64,000 bases of DNA, from assembly GCA_051530055.1 (NCBI GenBank), contig CM121342.1:6820001-6884000 (forward strand), given 5' to 3'. The position numbers and the translations under genes are program-made. This document shows, piece after piece, positions 1-11,093 of this stretch. The notes below the pieces were generated by a model. That model was not told the DNA's origin, did not search any database, and worked only from the letters and a program-made list of their open reading frames with translations. Within the stretch, counting starts at the first letter, position 1. Every line of letters begins with the position of its first letter. Source of the DNA: Neoechinorhynchus agilis. Its lineage: Eukaryota; Acanthocephala.

Positions 1-1776
1 AGTGAACCAAAAGACGATCGAGAAGTAGAAATATCTCGTAAGGGATTGCTGGATGTTGAACTTAAAGAAACCAACGATCGAAATATGAACGAAATAGAAA
101 AAGATCAATCTGCAAATATTGCGAAATGGCCTTCTTTGGTTGGTCAAATCGATGCGATTATTGTCAAAGATATCGCAAATTATGACAATGCGGGTGTAAT
201 TGGTCTTGAGATGGTAAATAAATCTTTGGCGGCAAAGAGGAAATCCGCATCTTATCCTGTCAAACTTCTGAAAAGTAAAAATGGAAAGTCTTGTAAAAAT
301 TGCCGAACCAAGAAGAGCGTATCCTGGTTTTATACTAAAGAAATAGTTCTTTGTTGCAAATGTGCACAATTGACTCTCACATCGCCGAAAAAAGGAAGCA
401 ATGAAGATAAAAATCAGAAACTTCCATTGCAACCTCCTCGTGTCAAAAGCGTTCCCAATCTCTCGGATAGTTCAGCGAATACTTCAGATATTTGTTGCCG
501 ACGATGTGGAAAAGGGAGAAGTTCTGAATGGTATTCCTGTTATCAACTTATTCTGTGTAAAGGTTGTGCCCCGCAATCAGCAACTCGGCTTACAGGAATC
601 TTGAGTAGCTCTCAAGCGAGTACCGTTAATCCGAACGAAAATACATCTCAGCTACAAACAGAATCTATCTGCGCAGTTTCCAATATCGATCTCGGTGTAA
701 AAGCGAACAAACGGTCCACTGGATCGAACAAAAAAAATTCTACAAATTTCAAATGTTGCAACAAATGCGGTTCAAACGATAATTCAATTTTGTATTCATC
801 GAAAGGATCTTTCACATGTCAGGAATGTACTTCTTCAAACAAGCAAGCGAGTAAAATTCAACATAAAAATAATCAAGAAGATGAACTCGAATGTAAAGAA
901 GAAGCAGTAAAATTGTCACATTACCTTTCCTTAAACAGTCAAACCAATCAGAACCCAGAATTAGAAGACAAGACTGGAGACACTGGCGATATTCGATGTT
1001 GCATTAAATGTGGAATGAGTGAAATTTCTAAATTGTTTGATTATTGTGGACTCTGTCTTTGTGAGAAATGCATAGAAGCCAGTATTCCAAAAGACCAAAC
1101 GAATATTGCTGTCGAGCAAAGTCAAGACCAAAATGAAGACAATTTCAATGAAGCGTTCAGCAAAAGAACCATTGAACCGACAAAACGCAAGCACCCGGAA
1201 ACAAGTTCTACGCGGGCGAAACGAGCAAAAGTTCAACGTCAATGCAATCGATGCAAAGTTGTTGTAAGTCGAATCAGATACCGTCGAAATGAACTTTACT
1301 ATTGTAATTCCTGTGCGATTATCGAAGGTTTTTTGGATGCAAAAACAAGTTCAGCCGTTAAAACTAAAAAAGCGGTGATGCGAACAGGAGATCTTAAATG
1401 TTCTTCAATTAAGCAAGGGCAAAAATCTTTAAAGCGCGGAGTGCCGTTAGACCAAATTGAGCAACAACCACGAACAAAATCACGGAGAACCAGAATGCAA
1501 GAATCGAGCACTTTAAATCGAAGTGCAACTGAACCTTTGAAACCCTCGCCCTTCTTAGAAGAAACACTACAAACCCTCGGCAGATTAATAAATTTATCGT
1601 CGGCCCAAAGTGAATTAATCCAGCAAAGCAATAAACTGACATCGAATGTTCCATCGATGAATTGGACGCCTACATTGAACTCAATGTTAATATCTGCCGC
1701 GCGGATAAGTGCAGAAGTTCAGGCTGAGAAAGATCGTTCCGAGAAACAATCTGGGAAGGATTTATGCGATATTTAG
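1..1776 (+). CDS. Five-finger GATA-like zinc protein, copy 1 (5' end outside window)
   Basis: The reading frame is open from base 1 to a TAG at 1774-1776, so the start lies upstream. Five finger units occur at about 292-370, 493-567, 757-831, 1000-1074 and 1243-1317. Each has the form C-x2-C-x16-C-x2-C with an aromatic or hydrophobic residue in the middle (SWF, EWY, ILY, KLF, RIRY). This is one residue shorter than the classic GATA spacing of 17. Basic Lys/Arg-rich linkers and a predicted helical C-terminus follow the last finger. Compared with the copy at 51.7 kb, about 70 residues are missing between the N-terminal part and the first finger, but the frame is kept. Known GATA-type fingers bind DNA or partner proteins; a nuclear role is inference. 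I do not recognise the full protein. It is followed by the spacer and an LRR gene fragment, the recurrent block of this window. Confidence 0.7.
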   Translation, partial: SEPKDDREVEISRKGLLDVELKETNDRNMNEIEKDQSANIAKWPSLVGQIDAIIVKDIANYDNAGVIGLEMVNKSLAAKRKSASYPVKLLKSKNGKSCKNCRTKKSVSWFYTKEIVLCCKCAQLTLTSPKKGSNEDKNQKLPLQPPRVKSVPNLSDSSANTSDICCRRCGKGRSSEWYSCYQLILCKGCAPQSATRLTGILSSSQASTVNPNENTSQLQTESICAVSNIDLGVKANKRSTGSNKKNSTNFKCCNKCGSNDNSILYSSKGSFTCQECTSSNKQASKIQHKNNQEDELECKEEAVKLSHYLSLNSQTNQNPELEDKTGDTGDIRCCIKCGMSEISKLFDYCGLCLCEKCIEASIPKDQTNIAVEQSQDQNEDNFNEAFSKRTIEPTKRKHPETSSTRAKRAKVQRQCNRCKVVVSRIRYRRNELYYCNSCAIIEGFLDAKTSSAVKTKKAVMRTGDLKCSSIKQGQKSLKRGVPLDQIEQQPRTKSRRTRMQESSTLNRSATEPLKPSPFLEETLQTLGRLINLSSAQSELIQQSNKLTSNVPSMNWTPTLNSMLISAARISAEVQAEKDRSEKQSGKDLCDI

Positions 1777-2034
1777 TTTAATATATTAGTAGACTCTTTG
1801 TTTTGGTTTGATTATGATGATCGTTGTTTACACAAAAATCAATCGTTCATTATTTAAATTGGGCTTTAGGGCAACTCATCGATGATTTCAACCCACTCAC
1901 TTTACTAATTTCAGAATATTGAGTTGGTAGTAATAACATCGATAAAAGGTATCGCATTTAATCCAGAATACCGAAGCATCACGGTTGAGATAGTATAAAG
2001 AATAAGGCAGACTTCAAGCTTAACCTTAAAAGGA

Positions 2035-2319
2035 GTGCAGTTCAATTTTCAAACATATGCATTAGATTTATGGCGACTCTGCTTGTTTGAACGTAAGGGT
2101 ATGGAGTCCAGTGCACTAAAAATAGCACGAGCCGCATATTGGATAATCTCCACCTTAATGCACCTCAGAAACCCCGCATTCGGTGTAATGAATCGAGTAA
2201 ACAGAGGAATCACATTGGTGGCATTTTTGATTCAACTTCAACAACAAATGACAAATAGAGGATCGATTGTGCTCCTCACCAAGGAACTTGAACTTCTTTG
2301 GAGCATGTTCAGAATTTAA
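2035..2319 (+). other. Conserved open frame in the GATA-LRR spacer
   Basis: An open frame of about 94 codons (first ATG at 2101, 72 codons) recurs almost unchanged at 53968-54246 (+) and 47097-47345 (-, truncated). One difference between copies is an in-frame loss of residues in a Gln-rich stretch, which keeps the frame. I recognise no domain. It may be a small gene or exon, or simply a young duplicated spacer that has not yet gathered stops. Confidence 0.3.
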
Positions 2320-2495
2320 CATGGTGTCGGATCCTCAAGGACTCTCCTTATCTACGCAACGCTACCCCTTCTGAATCTTTATCAATCAGAATCTCTGCCT
2401 TGACTCAATTTACAGTCTCTAATCCATGGAGGCTGCATCGGCGTCGTCGGTGTTTGTACGATTTGTATTTATAGGAAATTTCCTTTAACTATCTC

Positions 2496-2880
2496 ATGCC
2501 TGCTTTACTCATGCAAATGTATAAATGTACCGGAGTTATCTCGATTTTTCGTCGTCATTCAACTGCAATGCTTCTTTGTGCTTTTTTTAAATATTCTATT
2601 ATTAGTAATTCCACTAAGTCTTGTTTCAATGGAACAACATGGAAGAGAACAGAAATGCGAGATAACGTACTCCGAACCGATTTTAGCCTTTGGAATAAGA
2701 TGTTACGAAAATGATTCTGTTGGGAGAATGGAATCGATTATTAATTTATTACGATCTGCTCAACAAAATCAAGAAAATTTTGAATTTAATAATGTCGATC
2801 TTGAAGATATTCCGCAATATTTTGTTTTGTTATTTCCCCAAGTCGTAAAGGTCAGTACTGAGCAATTCTTTACTTGAGAG
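2496..2880 (+). pseudogene. 5' part of secreted LRR gene, truncated copy
   Basis: This matches the N-terminal 100 residues or so of the full LRR gene at 26.06 kb: hydrophobic signal peptide, then the cysteine-containing cap with CEITYSEP and GIRCYENDS. An extra T after the ATG-like start at 2568 shifts the frame inside the signal peptide; the copy at 54.48 kb has the same extra T. After FPQVVKV the sequence jumps to a later part of the gene and stops at 2875-2877. The sequence then turns over into an inverted LRR copy at about 2.95 kb. Confidence 0.7.
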
Positions 2881-2919
2881 AGCGAGAAATAAATTAGAAT
2901 CGATTCCAGCTGAAAACCA

Positions 2920-3495
2920 TCAAACGAAGGAAATTATAACATTTATACTTTCACTTGTGAGCGTATTGTTCGATAAACGAAGTATTTCCAATAGCGATAA
3001 TTGCCGTGGGAGTTGGGCAGGAATTATTGATATACTGTTGAAACTCAAACTTAGTCGAACAAGACTCATAAATTCTTTAAAAGCGTCTTCATCAATCTTA
3101 ACAATTCCAGTTCTCTTTATATTTAACTCTTTTACACGTTTGAGTTTATAAAGTAAAGAATTGCTCAGTACTGACGATCTGTATGATTGTTCCGATTCGT
3201 GAATGACAGTTACCTTTAAGACTTGAGGAAATAACAAAACGAAATTTCTAGGAATATCTTTAAGATCGACATTACCAAATACAAAATTTTCTTGATTTCG
3301 TTGAGCAGATCGTAATAAATTAATAATCGATTCCATTCTCCCAACAGAATCATCTTCGTAGCATCGTATTCCAAAGGCTGAAATCGGATCGGAGTGCGTT
3401 ATCGCGCATTTCGGTTCTCTTCCATTTTGTTCCATTGAAACAAGACTTAGTAGAATTACTAATAATAGAATATTTAAGAAAAGCACAAGAAGCAT
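2920..3495 (-). pseudogene. Truncated secreted LRR protein, 191 codons
   Basis: An ATG at 3495 opens a clean frame with a signal peptide (MLLVLFLNILLLVILLSL), the cysteine cap (KCAITHSDP, GIRCYEDDS) and the first two or three leucine-rich repeats ending near LEILRLSNNTLTSES. A stop then follows the inverted junction at 2.9 kb. The full gene has about 640 residues after its signal-peptide Met. The fragment could still be translated as a short secreted protein, but truncation at a rearrangement joint makes pseudogene the safer call. It is inverted relative to 2496-2880. Confidence 0.65.
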
Positions 3496-3599
3496 TGCGG
3501 TTGAACGACGACGAAAAATCGAGATAACTCGGGCACATTTTTACATTTGCATGAGTAAAATAGGCGTGAGATACAACATCGTTTTTCACCGACGCGCGG

Positions 3600-4000
3600 A
3601 GAAAAATCCGAATTTAACCTCCACCTTTCACAAATTGAGTGACTTTTATCATTCTAAAAATTAAGGTTTTGGTTAGTTCCTCCTCAAAAGGGTATTTTGA
3701 GGTGCGGTCTTGGTAGAGGACGCTTCCGTATGGTTTTTTGTACTGAAATTTCAACCAATAGCTATAAAGTAAAATGTCGACAATATAAAATCCGTTAACT
3801 TCTTATACACAAATATCGTGACAATTTCGGATTATAAATTCAGTAATTTCGTTATCCTCTAAGAATACAATAAAACCTTTTATCTCAGGAATTTACACCT
3901 TTAAGGATCCAATTTTTATAGAATAGAAATGTGCCTCGAAAATACCCCTGCAGCGTCAATCTATGCTGGTTTCGTCTACAATTGAACCGGAACGACTCAA
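3600..4000 (-). repeat. LRR-gene 5' flank repeat
   Basis: Non-coding sequence upstream of the inverted LRR fragment. The same sequence lies at 56040-56400 (same orientation), at 24060-24480 (reverse orientation) and in part at 45530-45670. It travels with the LRR 5' end, so it is part of the duplicated block. Confidence 0.6.
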
Positions 4001-4440
4001 TTGCATTTCGAGTGTTCACGACTCGCGCATATTGACGCAAGGAAGGAGGACGTGGGCAAGGTTGTCTGCCTCCATGATAATTCGCTGAAGCTCACATTTA
4101 AGATGCTCTCAAGTTTGTAGAGCTTAGCCAAATTGTTCTGATAGTTGAAGGTTGGAGTAGTTCTGAGCTTGTAGAGAAGTTTCGGTATGTAGAGGCAATT
4201 TTTTATGAGAAAACGGCCTCGTGGACTTTTAGCTTTGAAACCCTCTCACACTGCAACTCAAGACTGGACAGTATACTTTCGATATCCATTGGAACGTTAA
4301 CCCCTGGCAAGTCGCCCGTTGCTTCTTTGCATCGCGAGGTGAGGGTCAGTCGTAAATCGTAAGGAGGAGCCCGAAAATCGCCAAGAAACGGCACAATGTT
4401 TTCTAAAATAACCTGCCTTTGTCAAACTTATAATCCTGCC
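4000..4440 (-). mobile_element. Relic of RLE-type non-LTR retrotransposon (RT thumb region)
   Basis: Minus-strand fragments read like the region after the RT catalytic site: LKVHEAVF, an [14 protein letters not shown] string and RAPPYDLRLT. The same sequence, longer, is at 56500-57180. Better preserved relatives of this family are at 38.44-40.07, 24.49-25.83 and 47.79-49.26 kb. Old and broken. Confidence 0.55.
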
Positions 4441-5340
4441 GCAAACGGGACAATCTGCAGATACGACAAAAATTGTTTCTTTTACTTTCTATTGTCGAAT
4501 TTGTGCCTTTTTTTGGTCAAAACGTAACTAGAAGACAGGGTTAAACGAATATTTTCAATAGGTTCTAAAATATAAACATTTTGCAGTTAGGCACACAAAT
4601 CGAGTAAAGTTTAAATGATAAGACCTATTTAGCTTAATTGATGAACAAAAAGCTATAGTACAAATTAATCAATGTCCTAACAAAAATTGCTTGATTGAAT
4701 GTGACTAAAAAACCATTTAATTCAACAGACGCCGAAAATCTTATTAGTACAACGTATTATACTGCAAAAAATAGAAATGCATTGATTATTGAAGGCAAAA
4801 ATAAATTAATGTAAAGGACAGTTTGACCTTGCACATTTTAAAGAAGCAAAGTTGTAACTCAAAAAGTGATGGTCAGTTAAACAGATATTTTGACCCGTCG
4901 ATAGAAAATTTTGTAAAGTTGCATTGCTAGAGAAAAATGGGATATGCAACTTTGCTTATTTTTTGACTAAACCTTCATGCCGCATACTTTGAAAATAAAT
5001 AGCCTCTAATTTATTAGTAATATTTAAAGATTAAAAACTGTACTTAATTCCGGAAAATCCTAGGAATGCTTAGAAGAATTTCGTTCTTGGGAGCGCTGCT
5101 TAAATGAACGTATCAGCGAATATTTGGCGATAAATCCATAAAAAAATTAATGAGAGCGTTTAGAACAAATGTGAGATGTTGTTCCACAACAAAAATTTTA
5201 TAAAAAAAGTACATTCCCTTAACGAGCAAAAAAAGCATTCCAATAATAAATGAATGCGAGCGGCGGTGATAATCAACGAGTGATTCGTCAAACTATTCAG
5301 TAATTCCGAAATTACAGCCACTAATTGTCCATAAATAAAA
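4441..5340. repeat. Anonymous AT-rich segment shared with 57.18-58.1 kb
   Basis: No coding frame is supported. The stretch is nearly identical to 57180-58100, so it lies inside the long segmental duplication. It includes a short hairpin around 4913-4960 (AAGTTGCAT against ATGCAACTT). The last 100 bases resemble the sequence before the GATA-like gene at 51.5 kb. Confidence 0.55.
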
Positions 5341-5503
5341 AAAATGAGACCTTATTGGTTTTGCTTGAGTTTTGGCGAGGAGCATAAAAGCGCATCCATT
5401 ACTATCTACAATTGCTAAGGAGCATTACTACGAATATCTCACAATTCCCCGATCCTTCACGAAAATATCCATTAAGTCAATATTCAGAACTGCAAAGTAT
5501 ACA

Positions 5504-6013
5504 ATGAATCCTGGGATCGTTGAAGTTCTTCAAGAAATTCTCGCTCAACTGGGCAACGAGCTTGAGAACGTAGACCGAGAAAGGTTCACAACTGAACAAA
5601 TGGATCCAAACGATTTCAAAATTATTGACGGCCACGACAGTAAACCAAAAGTAGATTACGGGGTAGGAATATCTCGTCAAGGATTGCAGGACGATGCATC
5701 TGAAGAAACTAACGAAACCTTCTCAATGACCGCACCTGCTATAAACGAAGAAGTAAACAGTTTGATGCAAGTTCATTCGAGAATTATTTCGCTAATTTCA
5801 ACAATAAGTCAGCTCGCGATTGTGAACGAACAGGACGAATTGAACGATGATTCCGCCGCGGCTAAGGTAGCAGAACAAATTCAACCACTTCGAACTATGG
5901 ACGAATTAGAAAAATATCAATCTGCAAAGATAATAATAACTTCCTATTATTGCACGAAGAAGAGGACTCATGTACTTCTGGTTCTCCTAAACATTCGAGT
6001 TCTGATTTGTTAA
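5504..6013 (+). pseudogene. N-terminal part of GATA-like gene, cut off by a LINE
   Basis: An ATG at 5504 starts the family's MNPGIVEVLQEILAQ N-terminus. The frame matches the copy at 51717 for about 140 residues, up to KYQSAK near 5925. The remaining residues come from the tail of an inverted old LINE and end at a stop at 6013. None of the five zinc fingers remain. The same break is present in the copy at 58.24-58.66 kb, so the insertion came before the duplication of the region. An acceptor-like ATTCAG lies about 20 nt before the ATG, as in other copies. Confidence 0.7.
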
Positions 6014-8705
6014 ATGAATGCGATTGTCTATTTTGGAGTAAATTAGGGTTCGGTTGGGTGGGAATATTCGGTCGGGAGGGATGAGCGGTAGGGTGGGAAA
6101 GTTGGTGGTTATTGTTTGCAGGAGAGTTTGTGAGTTTGGGGTTTTCCTCAGGTTCATTTCGGGTCTCCTAATCCGAGAAGATTGGGCAGAAATGAAAAAT
6201 GAACGTAGGTACAGGGAGGAGGGAAGTTGAGGAATTTACCTATGCGAAAACGGAAATAAAATGTGGTAAAATTGTGTTGGAAGGGTTAATAGGCGTTTTG
6301 ATTGTTTCTTCAAAATTTTATAAAGGCATTTGGTGAGCGGGGGAAAATGAATTTTGCAAATTTTAAAAGCTCTTCCCCATGAAATGTTTCAAGGCGACGG
6401 ATTTGTGATTTTGATAGGTTGCAAAAGACCGGATAACCGTAGCCAAGCGAAGTGATGAGGGTGAGATCGTCGGCATTTAAGAAAAGTTTAGAACGAGAGG
6501 AGAGAGATGGTGACATCACAGCACCTTGATTTACCCGTTTGGTGAGGGATAGGCCGATAGCGGAGGTAGAACGGCAGTGAATGTAATGTTTGCGATTATG
6601 AAGATGGGATTCGAGCCAGCGGATCTGCCACAAGTTAAGACCAAATTCGGAGCAGGCCCGAAGGAGTGAATGGTCGACGGAGTCAAATGCTTTCCATTAC
6701 GTGAAAGGGATTATTGTCGAGGCTTCGTAGTTGCGTGTCATAGATGCAACGTACGGCGCCGGTTGCAGAAAATTTAGGCCCGAAGCCGAATTGTGGAGGC
6801 GATAAATGGTCGTTGAGAAGTGGAAGAAGGCGAGATTTAAAACATTTTCGATGATTTTTGAAAGAGTGGCGAGTAGAATGGATGTTGGACGGAATGATTC
6901 GGTGGAAATTGGATGTGTTCTTTTGTAAGAGGGATATCTTAAGCAGTTTTCAGGCATGAGGGGGAGATGCCATATAAAAAGCGCTGGTTTATAATGAGGG
7001 TTAAAGGGTCTATGAGTTCAAGGATGATTTAGGGAAGAGCCCAGATTGGGATTACTAAGTGAGAGGACGAATTTCGAGGTAATTTCTTGAGATGCGGTAG
7101 TACTTCGTATGACGAAACTAAGGGGAGTACCGACGAGTTGACAAAAGTTTCAGATTTGGGCTTTTAAGATTTTGTGGGGCCTGATGTGGATCAGGGACTG
7201 TAAATTGAGCCCGGGCGGAGGTTTTGATTGATAGAGTCCAGAACCTGTTTTAATTCAGAAGTGGTCAAATTAGGGAAGGAATCAGCGTTGCTATTTGAAA
7301 TAGCTGGGCCAAAGGGCTCACGGTTGTCTGCGCAGCCTGTGGCTGCCTGGCCGCCGGAGCTGCTTCTTTTACGTGGCCGACAAGAATCAGTAACATCAAG
7401 TCCGATCATCGAGGGTCCTTGACGGCACGCCACCATGTTAAATTGCAACCCGAACGAATTTCGGAGCTAGGAAAGTTTTTGCGGGCGATAAGTATTTTGT
7501 TAAAGCTATTTGTAAACGAGGAAAGTCTGGAGAGTTATTTCGATGGCCTTTAGAAGCTTGCTTTTGAAGAAGTTTCAAGATGGGGTTATCCATGGGAGTT
7601 AACGGTTGAAGATTCGAATGAATTTCTGGGAAATTGTCGAAGTTAGAGAATATTTTGTGATTGAAGTTAGGGAGGACATGGCCAAGAAAAAGTCATTTGT
7701 GTTGTCAGAGCGGAATGTGTAAATCATAGAATTGAACAATTTTATAAAATTGTGGATGTGATGATCACGTTTATCATAGACGGGTAAACGGGGAAATTTT
7801 ATACGCTGAAGATGGGTGGCGGGAGTAATAAGGGCAGAAAAGTGGTCAGAGTTCGCAAGGGAAGGAATTTAGTCGGATTAGCAGGCATCGATATTGTAGA
7901 AGACTTTGTCGAGGTGAACATCAAGACGAGTTGGGAAGTCAATAAGTTGACGCAACTCGGAGAAGGGCGAAAGAGGAAATAGTTTATTGAATTCCCCTGC
8001 AATTAAGAAATGGTGTGAGTTTGTGAGCTCCATCATAGAATCAAGTTGGAGAAAAGAGGACTCAGGGCGAGAGGCAGCAGGACGATAGACGCCAGCACTG
8101 GTGATTTCTCTAAGGGCATTTCTCAAATCTGTGTTTTGTAGAGAATCTATGCGAGATAAATAGTATGGTAGCGATTGCCGTACGTAAATTGAATCCCCCC
8201 TCTTGGACGGTCCTCGCAGTATGGAAGGAAGAGTACCCGTGAAGGATTGCTTAAGCCACGTTTCTGTTAAGACGACTACGTCGGCTTTTGTGCTAGATGA
8301 AATGAGTGAAATTTCATCCAGTTTAGGGGGAGGTTACGAGTATTGGAGTGGATTACGGTAGGGAGGGGAATTTTGGATTTCGCGCTGTTTGTCGCGGGTG
8401 ATTGATTTATGGAGGAATCGTTACAAGTTGCAGATATAGAACGATTGATTATCCCAAAGAAAGAAGTCCGAAAGCGAATAAAAAATTTATATTGGGATGA
8501 GTGATTGGCAGTGATAGAAGAGAGTTTAGAGTTCAGACTGGGTTTGGATCAGATACAGCTGGACGGGGAGGTTATGTGATAATTATTTACTTTATTCAGA
8601 GGATAAAGAGAGTGTCTAAAGTGGAAGGGATTCGAAACTGACCTTTATGGTTTATAGGGCGCCGAGGGAGTTCCACGTAGTCAAAGAAGTTGGAAAGTCG
8701 CTTAT
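5926..8705 (-). mobile_element. Old LINE (Jockey/CR1-like group), inverted, in pieces
   Basis: Read on the minus strand from 8.7 to 5.9 kb the order is endonuclease, RT, C-terminal part. Visible pieces are the endonuclease-like segment with AGEFN and LIDFPTRLDVHLDKVF (about 8126-7800), RT motif 1/2-like FRPTSILLATLSKIIENV (about 6900), and RT motifs NQGAVMSP and NADDLTLI (about 6540-6470). The 3' end meets the GATA-like gene at 5925 with a short run of AAT/TTA units. Many stops and frame changes show an inactive copy. The endonuclease segment is repeated at 41.59-41.91 kb on the plus strand with the same protein sequence. Other pieces lie at 22.3-24.0, 28.1-28.5, 42.4-43.3, 58.66-60.36 and 62.7-63.0 kb. 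Confidence 0.6.
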
Positions 8706-9112
8706 TCTTCGAGTGTTTCTTTCAGATTAAGAACTTGCGTCACTGCTCTGTTTCAGAGCTTGCTGAAGCCATTTCAACTGTCCAAGAAAAACTTCGTAGA
8801 TTTGTTTTACCAGATAGCGCTTGGTAGACCGGACGCATCAGACGGGCTGCCGAAGGGATGAAATGATGATAATAATTTACCATGCCTACAAATCCTTGCA
8901 AAGCTTCGGTGGATGTTGGAGGAGGGAAACCGCGAATCGCGCTTACTTTATCTGGCAATTGTACTGCACCTCGTCCACTCACCCGGTGTCCTAGGAAATC
9001 GATCTGTTCTACCCCGAACTCACAATAATCTGGGTTCAGAACGAGGCCGTACTCTGAGAGTCGATCGTCGATTTGAACTCGCGATCAGTATATCATCTAA
9101 GTAGACGAAAGC

Positions 9113-9300
9113 AAAACGTTTCATTGTAAGATTCGTTTAAAGATGAGCGCAAGGAACACATAGAAATTAAAGATGTAATATTTTACTCCACTGATTTAAT
9201 TGCATTCTTTAAAAATATTAAATAATCACTACGTTGCTTATATCATTTCTCTGGCCCGAGTCTAATGCATTGAAACAATGAAGATTATCAAATCTGTTTC
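9113..9300 (+). repeat. LRR-gene 3' flank fragment
   Basis: This matches the sequence just downstream of the full LRR gene (28010-28100) and the corresponding minus-strand sequence at 63020-63115. It starts at the shared string AAAACGTTTCATTGTAAG. It is a stray piece of the GATA-LRR block within the gypsy-like fossil. Confidence 0.6.
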
Positions 9301-9339
9301 AAGATTTAGTTGCTCAAATTGGTGTTTTTCTCGTGGCGA

Positions 9340-9515
9340 CATTAAAATGATTTTATTTTAAAATCCGACATTTCGGCACAATATTGTGCCTTCATCAAGA
9401 TTGTTTCGGAAATGCTCAAGCAAAACAACAAACTTGCGAAACGACCCTGATAAATACACAAGATTTTGCCGAAATATCCGATTTTAAAATAAAATCATCC
9501 TAATTTTTCCGCTAG
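9340..9515. mobile_element. Palindromic miniature element with hammerhead-like arms, copy 1
   Basis: Two arms of about 37 bases (9344-9380 and 9465-9503) are inverted copies of each other with few mismatches. On the minus strand the inner part reads TTGATGA, a GGCACAA-type stem closed by GTGCC, then GAAA. On the plus strand the other arm gives CTGATAA ... GCC-GAAA. Layout and end sequences match the element at 22164-22322. Confidence 0.55.
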
Positions 9516-11093
9516 GAAATGTTCAAACCTAAAAACTTTTCTTGCAAAGGCTTAAACATTGCATGAGAATTTAATCAAAGAAAAAAACCGGATCCATTAA
9601 CCGCTGGAATGTTTGTGCAGCATTTATCAACCCGAAAGGCATACGAACAAATTCAAAAAGGCTAAAAGGTGTAATAATCGCAGTTTTCGTTATGTCTTGT
9701 TCCGCCACCCGAATTTGATGATTCCCTCGGACGAGGTCTATTTTCGAGAAAATTGTTGTTCCCGCGAGTTTAGCTGAAAAATCTTGTATTCGAGGAATCG
9801 GATATCTGTCGGACGTTGTGATATCATTTAGCCTGCGGTAATCGCCACAAAGACGCCATCCACGGCCTGATTTGGGTACGAGATGCAACGGAGACGACCA
9901 CTGGCTATTTGAGCGTCTAATGATTCCAAGATCCTCCATATTTTTGAATTCGGATTTAGTAATAGCGAATTTATCGAATGGGAGGCCTCGCGGTCTAGCA
10001 TGGAGTGGTTGTCCTTGTGTCTCAATAATGTGCTCCACTGCATGTTTGGTCGAAACGTCCGAAAAGGTAGGTCTCGTTATATCGAGGAAATCTGCTGGAA
10101 TTTTACTAAATTCGTCGTTCTTCGATCCGAGGAAATCGACGCCGAGGACTTCGATCGATACACGAATGGAGGCTAATGGTATCGTTGCGAAAGTTTCTGC
10201 ACTAACCAACTGCTTATTCCTTACGTCGACCAGCAAACCTGAGTGTCGAAGGAAATCAGCGCCTAGGATTGGGTGTTTAACCGCGGCAAGAGTGAGCATC
10301 CATTCCGTCTGATTTTTACCGAAATTCAACTGCAGTAGCTTGTTGCCGAATCTTGGGATTGTTGAACCGTTCGCAGCTGTAAGTGCTCTTCCAGAATCGA
10401 GTGTTGTGGCTGGAAGGACGCTGACTTCGGCACCAGTATCGACTAGGAACCGTAGTCCAGTTTGGCGTTCGTTTAGGAAAAAGAGGCTATTGACAGAGAG
10501 ACCAATCATCATTGCCTCTACTAATGATCGATCAATTCGTTTTTTGGGTTGGCTTTCAATTTGAAATCCGCCGATCGCTTAAAAGGTGATCTACATTTCC
10601 TTGCCCTATCTCCAAATTTACGGTGGTAATAGCATAAATCTGATACTGTTACTGGGATTTGCTTGGTCGCAATCTTTTTTTTAATTGACGACGCTAAAGG
10701 TTGCCTTGATTGCTAAATGTTGTCGGCAGCGCGTGCAAGCTCACGAGGTTCGGTTAATTTTGAATGAACTAGAATAGATCGGATCTCCCCAGGCATGCGT
10801 TCACGAAATATTTCGCGGAATAAGAAGCATGGTGGGTTGCTTTCGAGGTACGCTAGCATCTCATCCATTAACGCCGAAGGTTTTCGTCTCCAAGCTCCCT
10901 TATGTGAAGGATTCGATTTGTCCTCTCAGTCTATGACAAAATATACGTTTCCAGCAAGCGCTCTTTGAGCTGGGCGTGAGCGATTTTTGTGTGCAGGAAA
11001 TTCACGGATTTTTGTATTGGCGCAAATAAACACTTTTTTCTCTTTTCCTCAACAGAAGAAATCCATCTTCATTATTCGGTAATGCTCATCTCA

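Larger units (their letters stand above)
8710..11050 (-). mobile_element. Ty3/gypsy-like LTR retroelement fossil
   Basis: Read on the minus strand, gag-like sequence (about 10990-10640), an aspartic protease with a DTGAEVS-type active site (about 10440), reverse transcriptase and the RT/RNase H connection (10000-8740) can be seen. The protease-RT part keeps an open frame over 9571-10512. I found no LTRs here. It is broken, with several interruptions, and a 0.45 kb block of foreign sequence (9113-9560) sits inside it. It looks moderately old. Confidence 0.7.

Noticed and set aside
961-1654. Long minus-strand frames opposite the zinc-finger genes (also at 29 and 53 kb)
   Set aside because: They mirror the conserved plus-strand coding sequence and have no independent features.
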